Shown: in pieces, positions 32,316 through 43,300 of the stretch
Numbering within the stretch: position 1 is the stretch's first letter
Layout: every line of letters begins with the position of its first letter
Origin: Chlamydoabsidia padenii
Lineage: Eukaryota > Mucoromycota > Mucoromycetes > Mucorales > Cunninghamellaceae
Reading direction: 5' to 3'
DNA length: 64,000 nt
NCBI GenBank assembly: GCA_025330725.1
Contig: JAIWND010000006.1
Location: forward strand, 930,001 to 994,000
Notes under the pieces: generated by a model
Told to the model about the DNA's origin: nothing
Databases searched by the model: none
Seen by the model: the letters and a program-made list of their open reading frames with translations, nothing else
Position numbers and translations under genes: made by a program

Positions 32316-32895
32316 GGCATCCTAACCTATTCTTTCTCACTTTCTCTCTCTTGCATCCTAACCTATTCTTTCTCACTTTCTCTCTCTTATAGCAAGTTCC
32401 TGGTGATGCCAACTTTATCAAACTGTCTGGGTTAGATGTGGATCACGAATACGAATTCCATATTGTCATTAAAACCACTGCAGGTCAATATGAATCGAAC
32501 CGTACCACAGCACGAACTCACAAGATGGATAATTTGACGGGGATCCGTGTGGCCTTTGGCAACTTTGAACACCCTGAACCTACTCTGACGGAAATGAAAC
32601 AACTTTTAGACTCTATGGGTGCTACCTGGACTGATGAAGTGAACCATGAAACTACTCATTTACTGGCTCAACTTCCTGGAAGTCGGAACTATGATACTGC
32701 TGTTAGGTACTCTATACCCGTGGTCAAACCTGACTGGCTTGTCCAATGTGATCGGAACAAGAAGATACAGGTAATAAAATAAACTAAAAAAGAAGAAGCA
32801 GGTATGGATAAACGTAATGACTAATACATTCTTTTTTTTCTATGATCTAGCCTGCCCTTCCTTACTATATTGTTAGTGTTCCTTCCAATGATTAA
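31765..32895 (+). CDS. CHS5: Chs5-type exomer scaffold (FN3-BRCT), short form
   Basis: Four exons, 31765-31809, 31934-32248, 32393-32770 and 32851-32895, encode 260 residues. The N-terminal dimerisation segment (FTVGKLDAGMAILLTEDHHL, then IEFPSLLLPNG) is followed by an FN3 domain (PQVRVKNLTQTSLILEWDPL) and a BRCT domain (GIRVAFGNFEHPEPT ... WLVQCDRNKKIQ). This is the Chs5 N-terminal core that assembles exomer with ChAPs and binds Arf1 at the trans-Golgi, sorting cargo such as chitin synthase. The protein stops just after the BRCT; the long Lys/acid-rich tail of yeast Chs5 is absent. Intron 2 carries a 61-nt A-run and a duplicated 3' end (separate entries). Confidence 0.9.
32251..32311 (+). 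repeat. 61-nt A homopolymer in Chs5 intron 2
   Basis: An uninterrupted A-run begins directly after the donor GT at 32249-32250. The length may partly reflect assembly or polymerase slippage. Confidence 0.8.
32317..32388 (+). repeat. Perfect 36-bp tandem duplication of a branch point and polypyrimidine tract
   Basis: Bases 32317-32352 and 32353-32388 are identical. Each copy begins GCATCCTAACC, with a branch-point-like CTAAC, and ends in a CT-rich tract. Only the second copy is followed by the acceptor ATAG at 32389-32392. Confidence 0.9.
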
Positions 32896-33089
32896 CACAC
32901 ATCGGCACATAGTCATCCCCTTGTTAAACTTATATTCACATCCCTACACCATCATCCTCCACCCTTCCATACTATTTATCCAACTATTTATAATAAATGA
33001 TTGACTTGTTTTTATAATAAAAGAATGATTTGTTTATATTGTTATTTGAAGATATATACAATTTGTGTGTTTAATTCTAATCTAATCTA

Positions 33090-34685
33090 TTATGCATCAT
33101 CAAATACGATCTTGTTGTTTCCAGCACCACTTCCACTAAGCGCCTTGGCCATCATTTCTTGTTGTTGTCGTTTTGCTTGCCATGAAGGATGGAACTCTTC
33201 AAAGTTTTCTTCCACCTTCTTGACATTGTTGCCTTGGGATGGTTTGTTAAATGGTCGCTTATTGTCACTATGGCCATTAGAAGAAGATAATTGACGTTGC
33301 TTGCTTTGGTGTTTCTTGCTACGTGTTTCATTTACTGATTCTTTTCCACTGGCAATGTGTTTAGCTTTTTTCCCATGAATCGCTTCCCATTTCCTATATT
33401 AAAAAAAGGTAAAATGTAAGTGCATGAATCATCCATCTTCTTTTTTTTTTTTTTGGACTTACATTCGTCGTTGATTCTGCCCAGGTCGATTCTGTTTTTC
33501 AGGTGTTCCTCCGTTATAGTATTTTTCAAAATCAGGATCTTCCCAGTTTGTTGATGGTGTCCCTTTTGTGTTCTTTGGTTTGTCGCCACCTAATGATTCC
33601 ATAAAGAGAGAAGAAGAAGAAGAAGAAGATGATGATGAAGATGTCCGAGCAGAAGTAGGTTTAGGTCGCTTGTTATTAGATGCCTGTTGTTCAGCTGCGG
33701 CGATCTTTCGTTTGACTTTGCGTTGTTCAGGTACAAGGAGCATTTCGATTTCGAGGACGGACTTTTTCAAGGGTTCGTTCAAAGCTTTGTTGCCTAATAA
33801 TCGAGCTTCTACATCATTGATAAGGTTTTTATTGTCGTCACTAACTGAAGTTGCTGATTCTTTGGTATTTTCTGTCGCAGTGGTAGTAGGTGTAGGTGTA
33901 GAGTTGGTCAAGATACTAGAGAGTATATGGTCCTTTTTGAGTGTGGTATTCTTTCGAATCATGTTGCTGAGTGCCTTTTCTTCCAATGGTTCCAGATTAA
34001 TGTTCTACCAGCAGTATTACAAGATGGTTAGTTATTCTTCCTGTCTATTATTAAACCATTTGTCCTTACCTTGATGATATCCAGTTCCTTTTCAAACCGT
34101 TCAACATCTTGTGCAGTATACGACTTTGATTTCTTGGCCGGTTTTTCCACTTTGTCTGCAGAGTCTGTCGAATCTTCCGGTAGTGAGGTTACTGAAGATT
34201 GTGCTTCCCGTAGTTTCTTTACTTGTTTTTGAGTTTCCAGCGTTTTACTTTTCTTGAGACCAGCTTTGATTTCCTTTCTAACATGGAACTGGGTACCATG
34301 ATCAAGTACAAAAAAGTGTTAATGATTACTACCATCAATACTTTTTTTTTTCTTTTCTTTTCCAACTTACTAGTTTCGCTTCCAACTTCTTTTTCTTGAT
34401 TTCGTTGAGTTCCATAATGAGTTTTTCTTGATCAGCAGTGCCGATTTGAGGAGGTTCTACAGGTTGTTTGGTGCCAAATGCAGCTACTTTTGCTTGTTCG
34501 ATGTGGGTATCTTCACCGACCTTTGCAGCCAAAACATTGAGCTTCCAAGTCAAGTTTTCCTTTGTATTGTTGTTTCCTTTTCGTTTCACCGCCTATCAGA
34601 ATAAAACAGTGAATCAGTAGTGACAAAACAAAGTTTATGAGTATACATTTCCTTTATTGTTAAGTGTGTGTGTTCTATTTACCAT
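33090..34685 (-). CDS. BUD22: Bud22/SRFBP1-family ribosome biogenesis factor
   Basis: Five exons: 34685-34683 (only the ATG), 34592-34371, 34288-34070, 34004-33463 and 33393-33090, giving 429 residues. The protein is charged and Lys-rich, with an N-terminal helical part (KENLTWKLNVLAAKVGEDTH), a middle with poly-Ser, and the diagnostic BUD22 C-terminus: NWEDPDFEKYY ... FHPSWQAKRQQQE ... NKIVFDDA. Bud22 acts in the nucleolus in 40S subunit and 18S rRNA maturation. The start codon is separated from the rest of the coding sequence by an intron directly after ATG (GTAAAT...GATAG). Confidence 0.85.
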
Positions 34686-34752
34686 TATTATTAGTGTGGG
34701 GAGATTAAAGTAAAAGAAAGAAAGAGGGAAAAAATACAAATAACAAAAAATT

Positions 34753-36242
34753 TTATATAAACTTCAACTCCGCTTGTTCCACCTTTGGACCCTGATTTCC
34801 ATTACGGGATTTAAGGTATTCCTCATATTTGTCTAGGGTATGAGATGGATAGGATGCCAATTCCTTCTTTGTAATATACGAAAATTGGCCCTCTTCATAT
34901 ATAGCATGCAGACCTTCTTTTCCAAATATACGAGGATCGATAAATCGGTTTTTGCGAGCCATCAGTCGGTAGATGATACTTGAATCATAACTATCGTTGA
35001 GATAGAACTTGCCTCCCCGGCAGATATCGTTGATAGGTTTAGTAAACTTCATTCCTCTTTCCTCGCCTTTTCCCATCATCCACAGTAACGACTTGTTTGG
35101 AAGTGAGTAGTTATTGGTGTCATCAATGCCACCACCAACCTAATTAGAATCAAAGTGTGAGGAAAGGGTTTTAATCTATCGTTTTCTTTAAACTTTCTCC
35201 TTTTTTTTTTTACATGACTTACATCTTGGTGAACACCCGGGAACCAAAGCTCAACCAGCTCTTGATCACAATAAGGTTTTTCTGCATATTGCATCAATAC
35301 TGGTTGAAACCATTGCCGTTGCTCATGAATTGCAATAGCATGAAAAGCTGATTGTACCCAGGGTGATATTTTGGTATCATGAAAGCGGTATCGCCATTGA
35401 AAAAGACGTTGCCCTATGCGGAAGAAAAGAATGAGAAAAAATGCAATTTCAACCCCCGATTATTTTTTTTTTGCATGAATTTGCTTTACAGATAGATCCC
35501 CCGAGATAAAAAGGTAACTTTGGTATACCAAGTGATCCAACAGTATCAAAGCATCCAAGGAAGCGTATATGAGGGTTCATGCACTCGTGTTTCTCACGAA
35601 AGGCATAAGCTTCGGGACTTTCAGGGGTAGTTTTCACTGACCGATGGCGATAGAATTCATATGCCGCTTTTAGGTTTTCAGGTGTCATCTGATGAGGGGG
35701 GAGCAAACCGACATTGTAGAGCATACCAACCAGACTTCTTGCAGCATAAGCTTTATCAGGAGGCGGAGTTTACATGTATTTGCATTAAAAAGTGTCACGA
35801 TGAATAAATGGTAAGCATGATAATGTAATCAGGTACTTACATCCTCTACTAAAGCCTATCACCCAAATCTCATCTCGTTCACTATCGTGAATGGTATCAC
35901 TAATAAAGCGATAAGCATCAAGGATTTGTTGATCGATACCTTGACCTGTCATTGCATCTAGTGGATCTTCTTGCCCACCATCAGTTATGCCCACGCCTTT
36001 GAAATACCCGGGTATCTGGACCCATTGATCGCCATTAAAAGTATGTGGTGACATGCTAACATGTTCAAACCAACGGAAAACATTTGTATTGGCTTGAAAA
36101 AAAAAATAGAGAATGAGTATCTTACAATACCTCCTCTCTCTCTCTCTCTTTTAATCTTTTTGAATATCATACAAGCAGGATCTTCCCAGGTACCATCCAT
36201 ACAGAGAATGATTCTTCGGCGGAAAACATTTCGTTCCGACAT
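34753..36242 (-). CDS. DUF2235 alpha/beta-hydrolase-like protein
   Basis: Five exons, 36242-36173, 36092-35841, 35750-35490, 35413-35223 and 35139-34753, encode 386 residues. The start (RRRIILCMDGTWEDP) is the usual DUF2235 opening. Then come the nucleophile elbow GFSRGSYAARSLVG, the acid region FLGCFDTVGSLGIP and the histidine region WFPGVHQDVGGG. Ser, Asp and His of the presumed triad are therefore present. Bacterial relatives include type VI secretion phospholipases (Tle1), while fungal members have no assigned substrate that I know. No signal peptide is seen. Exon 2 ends and exon 3 begins inside the GFSRG-S-Y block, and the frame is preserved. Confidence 0.85.
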
Positions 36243-36875
36243 TTTTTGTTTTTGGATAAAGTTGGAGAAAGAAAGGGAGATAATATGTGAATTCGTCTGT
36301 ATTTATATATTTTGAAAGGTACAACTTGATAAAAAGGCGGTATACAAAAGATAATGATCCGGCGCGTGGCCAGTTATGGGAGTGTACAAAGGGATTGACT
36401 ACTCCAAAAGGAAGTAAGAGTATTAAAACGGGTCACATCGTTTTACAGAAAAAAAAAGGCGTACTCCACCCATGATTTATCATTATAACTATAATCATTG
36501 TAGCAGAAAATGACTAACAATGTGGTTTTACTGTGCGTTAGAAAAAAAAAAATAAGAGATCAAGAGGGTACTTTGTCATGCAACTTCCATCCCAGGGCCC
36601 ATTTTGGTACCTTATCGGCGTTTAAATATGCTGAAAAATTGAAACCCTCTTTTTTCTTTTTTCTTTTTTTCCCTTCTTCTTCCCAACTTCTTTTTTAATC
36701 CAACACTTTTATTGCCTTTCTATATTTTGATTCTACCTTCTACTACTATTTTTACCCCTACTTTTACTGTAATCTATGTCCCACTTGATAACTTATAAAT
36801 TAGCCAAGGATGCTTGATCCCCTTTTTTTATATGACGGTAAAAACAGCGAACCACTATATAATACGCAATGTCTT

Positions 36876-37560
36876 ATGACTCTGGATATCAAGACATCTA
36901 CAAGATCTCTTGAAGCAAACGTCATTATTTTGGGAAAAGAGGTAAAGACTTGGAAAAAGAACATTGTTAGCTAATCACCGGAACTAATCTTTCTTGTCTA
37001 CTTTATTGTAAACCCCCCCCCCTCAAGGTACTACTCACTGATAATCAATTACCTAGGATGTTGGATCACTGTTGTCAAAAGATATGATCTTGGGGTATGG
37101 CTGGTTAAGATAAAACTTTTAAATAAAGACTGATGGGAAGATTATAGAAACATGATCTTGCTCCATTCTTCGTTACTAATCTCTCTCTCTCTTTCGTCTG
37201 GAACTAAAACTATTTAGGATCGGTGCTCTACTATGTAGCGGTTGGAATTAAGAGGATCACACATACGGAGTGTGGATGGCATTGGGCTATGTGAAGCGTA
37301 TGTTATTGAAACCATTGTCTGTTTACCAAGTATCTGCTCATGAAAACCAAGGTAAAACTCGGAGGGGGAGGTACTCATCACAATGAATGGATGCTGACTA
37401 ACCTCTTTAATGATTACTACTACTAGAGAATATCGTGCAACCTGATTCTTCACATGAGCTCAAACGTTGATCAATCAAATTGATGAACAACATTGAAGAC
37501 AACTGCCTCGATCACCTTAGACGCAAACATAAAGCTTCAACTATCTGGTCTTGCTACTGT
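36876..37560 (+). pseudogene. Decayed Rab-like small GTPase
   Basis: Exon 36876-36941 reads MTLDIKTSTRSLEANVIILG then KE before a GTAAAG donor, a standard small-GTPase start leading into the P-loop. The next exon-like segment (37057-37094) reads GATGTTGGA-TCACTGTTGTC, i.e. D-V-G-S-L-L, as if the Lys-Thr codons of GVGKTS were deleted. The following segment (from 37218) reads IGALLCSGWN, stop, EDHTYGVW, recalling the IGA...GVWDTAGQ region with a stop and a lost WDTAGQ. Near 37483 a stretch NIEDNCLDHL recalls the helix before NKxD. P-loop loss plus stops make a functional GTPase unlikely. Homology is inferred from this run of weak matches. Confidence 0.4.
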
Positions 37561-38355
37561 GGATATGATCCCCCTGATTTAATCATTCTAGTATATTGTA
37601 TAACCCTAGTTAGCTTCTTATCCTACATGTATTTACAATTATTCATACCTTTTACTCTTAATAAACACTCTATATTTTTTTTTAATAAACCAAATAGATA
37701 AATGTCTTTAGTGTCCATCTAGTCCATCTCTTGACGAAAAAGGCTTGCATGATACCTGTCGGATGTCGGTATTTGAAATCTGCCGTTTAAGCTTCTTTTC
37801 CCTTTATGACCCAATTACTTTCTATCAGTCGCTCTCTTCATGTATTCTATAGATTCTATTCATTGATGATATCAATGATTGGATCGGTATTCTAGTATCA
37901 TCACTTTTCTTGGTCGTTCTTGGGTTATTTGGATTGGATCAATTTGGCTCTGGTCACAAGAAGAAAAAAAAAAATTGTATCAGCCACAATGGTGCTTCCG
38001 GCTTAACAGAAACAGGGCAACTGTGAAACCCTAATGATTACTTTGACTATGTGAGTCGCAACTCCTATTTACGAAATAAATGAAGATTCACATTTGTTCA
38101 ATCTGATTCTAATACAACGAATGGCTCTCCATAAATAAGCTCATATACATTGATTAGGTCTCATTAGGTGGAGTCATCTCTAGCCGTGTGCAACTGAGCA
38201 GAAATCTATAAATATCTTTCTTTGCCAAGAAGGCGGAATTCAAATTGTATGGGGGAGGGAAAAAAAAATAAATAGGCTCCCCTTTTTTTTTTTTTTTTTT
38301 TTTTCTTCTCTTCTTTTTTCCTCACCTACTTTATTTTTAAGCCATTCTACTTCAC
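37561..38355. other. Intergenic, 795 bp
   Basis: Motif matches lie at 37767-37777 (CGGTATTTGAA) and 38234-38244 (CGGAATTCAAA), the latter 112 bp upstream of the start at 38356. A 24-nt T-run (38281-38304) lies between that motif and the start. I see no coding exon. Confidence 0.45.
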
Positions 38356-39278
38356 ATGTCGAAACAACAACAGTTTCAACGACTTTTACTCTTTTTGTCT
38401 ATAGCTTCTCTGCTACTCTCCTTCCTACCCTTATTGGAAGCTGCTCCTTTGGTAGCTCGAGCGCCTACAGACACAACCACAGTTACCTTACCATGTAAGT
38501 ACTACCCTCGTCTCACCAATTTCATAGAATACACATGTACAGTTCACTAAATCTTCTTCTCTCTATAGTCCTAGATCGTACCGTTACAGTGCAAAGTATT
38601 GTGCTCAGTGTCATCCTCTTCATTACAGGTGCGTACCTTTGCTTCCTTGGTGGTGTCCATCAGCACTTTACGATGTTCATTGTTGGCTTTTATGTGGGAT
38701 CAAATGTGGCCTATATTGTTTTACTGAATGCCAAAGCTGATTATGGACCAAACACAGAAACGATTCTACTTGTGGTCAGTGTAGTGGTTGGTATACTGGC
38801 GGGTCTTCTTTTATCATGCTGCTTCTTTTTAGCGGTCTATCTGGTCGGTGCTCTTTTGGGTTACATGGTCGCCCTCTGGCTACTCTCTTGGGTTACTAAT
38901 GGTTTAATTCAAACTAATTGGGGACGGGCTATTCTGATTATTGTGTTTGTCATTGTGGGTATTATCTTGATGGCTTTCTTTGAACGAATCTTGATGGTGA
39001 TCGCCACGGCATTTATCGGCTCCTTTGCAATCTTCATTGGTGTGGATATCTATACAAAGACTGGGTTGGCGGAATCAGTTATTAGCTTTTTACAGGCTCG
39101 AAGCACTTCTGTTATTGCTGAAGCTACTCCTCAATTACGTGGTATGTTGGGTGGATGTCTAGGTTTGGCTATCGTTGGTTCTTTGATTCAATTCTGTCAA
39201 TTGCGTCGCCACTCTCAACCTCCTCCCACTTGGAATCAACAACATCCTTATGGTCGTTATGGTTGGAAACGTGTTTAA
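38356..39278 (+). CDS. DUF4203/TMEM198-like seven-span membrane protein with signal peptide
   Basis: Two exons, 38356-38494 and 38569-39278, encode 282 residues. A signal peptide (FQRLLLFLSIASLLLSFLPL then LEAAP) precedes a short lumenal stretch and about seven hydrophobic segments with small-residue packing (VVVGILAGLLLSCCFFLAVY, ALLGYMVALWLLSWV). The cytosolic tail is Pro/Gln-rich and ends YGRYGWKRV. This is the arrangement of the DUF4203 family. Its molecular function in fungi is not known; human TMEM198 is linked to Wnt/LRP6 signalling, which cannot be assumed here. Confidence 0.75.
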
Positions 39279-39568
39279 ATTATCACCACCCTTATATCAT
39301 ACCTACTACCCCCTTCTTTCGTTATCTGTCCATACAAATACTCCCCATAGCTTATACTTTTATCTCTCTCCCCCTTTCTTCCATGTTGATATTATTTATG
39401 TATATACTCCACAATCGAAAATAAATAATTAAGTAAACACATTGTCTTGACCGTATGTTGATTTCGGATGGGGTTTTTTTTATAGCAGGATGTAATCAAG
39501 TTTTATTGTGTCGATTCATGCAAAATATTTAAATCGGCGTTTTAAATCTGGGGAAGAGCAAAAAAAAT

Positions 39569-39641
39569 TGGAGAACCTGGGCATTGATCCCAGTGCCTCT
39601 CACATGCTAAGCGAGCGCTCTACCATTTGAGCTAGATCCCC
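39569..39641 (-). tRNA. tRNA-Ala (AGC)
   Basis: The minus strand folds as a tRNA. D-arm TAGCTCAAATGGTAGAGCG, anticodon stem-loop CTCGC-TTAGCAT-GTGAG with anticodon AGC, and T-stem CTGGG/CCCAG with loop ATCAATG. The ATCAATG loop matches the GGGATC(G/A)ATGCCC of eukaryotic tRNA-Ala. Acceptor GGGGATC pairs with GTTCTCC with one wobble and one T-T mismatch. No intron. The window promoter motif occurs 51 bp upstream (39692-39702). Confidence 0.9.
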
Positions 39642-40074
39642 GAATTTCCTTATATGGAAGAGTTAACAATGTGCTATATAAACCTCGATGTCGGCGTTTA
39701 AATTTACAGTAGATGCTTTATATAGATGCTAGCGATTTAATAAATATGATACGTATGGTGTTATCAATAAAAAAACAGTAATAAAATCCAATAATTCCAA
39801 GTCGTACTTGCAACCAAAAATAAAATCAACCAAAAAGAATAAGTATAAGAGTTGGGACAGGGCGTAGAGCGTAATAGGATTTTTTATAAGAATTAAGATC
39901 CAGAAAAAGATTGATGAAGAAAAGTGTCAAGATGAATTATCTTAATATAAAAAGACCTTAAATAAATATAGGGAGTAAAATAAGGAGAATATTATAATAG
40001 GAAGGTTACACAATATTCCTAAAATGGTAAGAGGATGGGTGAGGTCGACTACCCTATGTAACAAATATATCAAG
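39642..40074. other. AT-rich intergenic, 433 bp
   Basis: AT-rich sequence with no coding signal between the tRNA-Ala gene and the LINE 3' junction. Before the insertion it would have been the 5' flank of the tRNA-Asp gene. Confidence 0.4.
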
Positions 40075-40090
40075 TCTTAGATAGTATAGT
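40075..40090. repeat. LINE target-site duplication, 3' side
   Basis: TCTTAGATAGTATAGT is identical to bases 45480-45495, the first 16 nt of the tRNA-Asp gene. The bases on either side differ (g/t here, c/g there). Confidence 0.85.
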
Positions 40091-40219
40091 TCAAAGTTTA
40101 TTTTTTTATTAAAGGTTGTGTGTCAAACAACAACAAGCACTAGAAAAACCGAGCACGAAACGTATATGGTTGGCTTGTGGGGAGGACTGGGGGGAGGGAT
40201 TCAGATAAAAAAAGAAAGT

Positions 40220-40238
40220 GATCAGGTAGTGCCTGATC
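40220..40238 (-). other. LINE 3' UTR stem-loop
   Basis: GATCAGG (40220-40226) and CCTGATC (40232-40238) form a perfect 7-bp stem with a 5-nt loop, 88-106 bp upstream of ORF2's stop in genome coordinates, i.e. in the 3' UTR. A 21-nt T-run on the element strand (40244-40264) precedes it. Such 3' hairpins are recognised by some LINE reverse transcriptases; the role here is inferred. Confidence 0.55.
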
Positions 40239-40325
40239 AGATTTAAAAAAAAAAAAAAAAAAAAGTAGGTTGTGTGAGAGAGTGAGATGGGAAGGTCGGG
40301 TGTTGAAAATATGTTGCATGAATGA

Positions 40326-43300
40326 TCATGATGATGTTGAGGTGAATGGGGATGGAGCAGATTGCATCCACCTTAGGTCAATGGGTTCGGGTTCAAATGT
40401 GGCAGTTGGGTGGGAGTGGATATCTATGGCGAGGAGGGTGGAGAGAAGAAGAGGCCATGTTCGACGCCAGTGGGAGTGTGGGGGCTTCATCTTGTTGTGA
40501 TCACTCGGAAGGAGGTTGAGGAAATGATCAATGATATTAAGATGGTGGATGTGAGTTGGTATTGGTGGGAGGTTGTACCGGGCCATTGTCATTTGGAGCT
40601 GAATGATGAAGGGTTCTAGAATGTGGCATTCTTGGGTGTAATGGATTCTTGTGCCTGAACTGATATGATCGCAGGAGCAAGTTGGTGTAGGATGTGGTGG
40701 GAGCCAATGCATCCTCCATTTGATGAGGCGATGGCGTTCTTTGGTAGTGGCAGGTATGGTGATTATAGGGTCCATACGGCGAGGAAGAGGAGGAGGACGT
40801 GATCTCTGGAGGGTGACATGTTGTTGTTGGCGAGTGCGATGATCAGCATCTCGGTGTTCTGTGATAATGGTAGTGATGGAATCTATACTAGGGGGAGGGG
40901 GATCTAATTCTAAATCAGAATCTGAGTCTGAAGTGGGTGTATCCGAATTAGGGTTAGTGCTGTGACGATAATTTAAGTTTTCTGTTTCTTTTTCTTTTGC
41001 TTTTTCTTTTTGTGTTTTTTTATCTTCTTTTTTTTTGTTTCTTTTATCTCTTTTGTTTTTTTCTTCTTCATATTTTATCTTTTTTTCTTGTTGTTTTTTA
41101 AATAATTGATATAGGTTATTACGTTTAATCATCTTTGACCATTCAGCATCTCGGGACACAAACGGAAGGAATGAAGCGACGATATTAGCGATTAAAACAC
41201 ATGGTGGAAGTTGGTGGATACGAGCAAGGAACTTGAATTGCAATATCTTGATACGAATGTCGGTAGTCGGTATATTGCCAATGTGCTCGATAATGGTGGT
41301 GGGTGAATTCGCTGTGATGTTATGATTCAACAGAAGACGGATGCATCTCTGCTGGCACTTGTGGATTTCACGAAGGTGTGTTGGATGAAGTTGGACGATG
41401 GCCAGACCATATTCAAGGATGGGGCGGATAAAGGTGCGATAGGCTTTGATGGCTTGGTGGATGCCTAGCCCATATTGGTGTAGACCTATTCGACGGAGGG
41501 CTTGTTGTTGGTTGGTGGCTTTGGTAATGGCTTGATGGACCAGTTGGGAATTACAGATACCGTCTTCGTTGAAAGGAATGCCCAAATATTTGAATGATGT
41601 CGATACAGGTAAGGGCTGGTTGTAGATGGTGTATGGAATGGTAGGCGAAGGGTTGACTAGTTCGCATTTGGTTGGACTCCATTGGTAACCATTATCTTGG
41701 GAATGGCGTTCAGCGATGGTAAGCATGTTGGCGATATCTTCGGCAGAACCAACCAAGGCAACGTCGTCGGCAAAAAGGGTGGAATTGATTATACTTACCT
41801 GGGTGTCTAACCTTTTGGCTTTTCTGTTTTTTCTTTTCTTTTGTAGGATGGCTGATTCTGATAATAATGATGGAGGTAGGGTGCGAATGGTGATGGGGTG
41901 GTTACCTGTTATCCTTAGGGCTTCAGGTAAGGAATCTATAAAAACGGCGTACAGGAGTGGACTCAAGATAGAACCTTGTAGGACACCGGTGGTGGGGTGG
42001 ATAGGGGTGGATAGATAATTTTTGATGATGATTTGAATACTCACCTCTTCGAACATATTTCTGATAATAGATAATAGCTCGGGTTGGACGCCTTGATCGT
42101 GTAGTTTGGTCCAGATAATGGTGCGTTGGACGGAGTCATAGGCCTGTTTGATGTCCAAGAAGGCTAGTGTTGGTGAATGGTGGTATTGGCGCTTGTATTC
42201 CCGGATGATCATGTGAAGGTTGAATGCTTGATCAAGACTGCCTCGTTTCTCTCGGAAACCACCTTGGACGAAGTCTAGGGCCTTCATTTGGTTTTTCAGT
42301 ATAGGTAATAGGGTACGCTCGATGATCTTGCGGAATGTACAGGTTAAGCTAATGGGTCGGTAGTTGCTGGGGTCGGTAGTATCATTCTTTTTATAGATTG
42401 GTACCACTTGGGCAGTACGCCACATTGTTGGAATATAGGACCATACCCAACACATATGGAGAAGTGGTGATAGGACTTTGGATAATGGATCGGCGATGGG
42501 TCGTAACATCTCACTGGTGATATGGTCTTTACCTGGAGCTTTGCGCATCGGCAGTTCGGTGGTGATGATTCTATGTAAGTTAGCAGAAGAGAAAAAGGAG
42601 GGTATGGGAGACGAAAATGGAGTGGGGTTGGGTGGTTGGGTGCTCTGCCTATGACCTCCAAAGACCGTGGCTAAATGATTGCGCATTTGATCCGCTGCAT
42701 CTTGGGGGCCGAGAGGGGTGGAAAATGTGGGGGAGGGTGTGGATGTTTTTTTTCTTCTTTTAATATACTTATTAACCTCATTACCTGTTGAAGCCTGTAG
42801 ATCCTGTGCAAATTGTCGCCATTGTATTGCCCTGGCTAGCTTGACTGCATTGGTGAACTTGGACTTGGCTTGGATGTATTTCTTCCATGTGGCGATTTGG
42901 GCGATGGGGTTGGTGGTATTCCTCCATGTGTTGTAGTGGTGCTGTCGATTGGTGGCTAGGTTTTGAAGTTCTTCGGTCCAAAACCATTTCCAATTTTTGG
43001 GCCTGACTTTGCTTGGGGTGACACTGGCATCCAACGCGTCGTAGATGTTGGTGGTGATCTGGGTGGCAATCTCTTCGATTAGGTGGTAGCCATCAGAAGC
43101 GCAGTAGGTAGGTGAGGATGAATGTAGGGTGTGAAGGCGCTCTATTATTGGTAGGGTGGATGTGGTGAAAGTATTAATGTATATATTGCTTAGGTCCTGC
43201 TCGGTTAATCGTTGGAGTTTCCATTGTCGTCTGCCTGGAGGTGGTGGTGGAAGGATTGCGATGGTCTGGTCTATTACAAAGGAAGCCTCACATAGATGGT

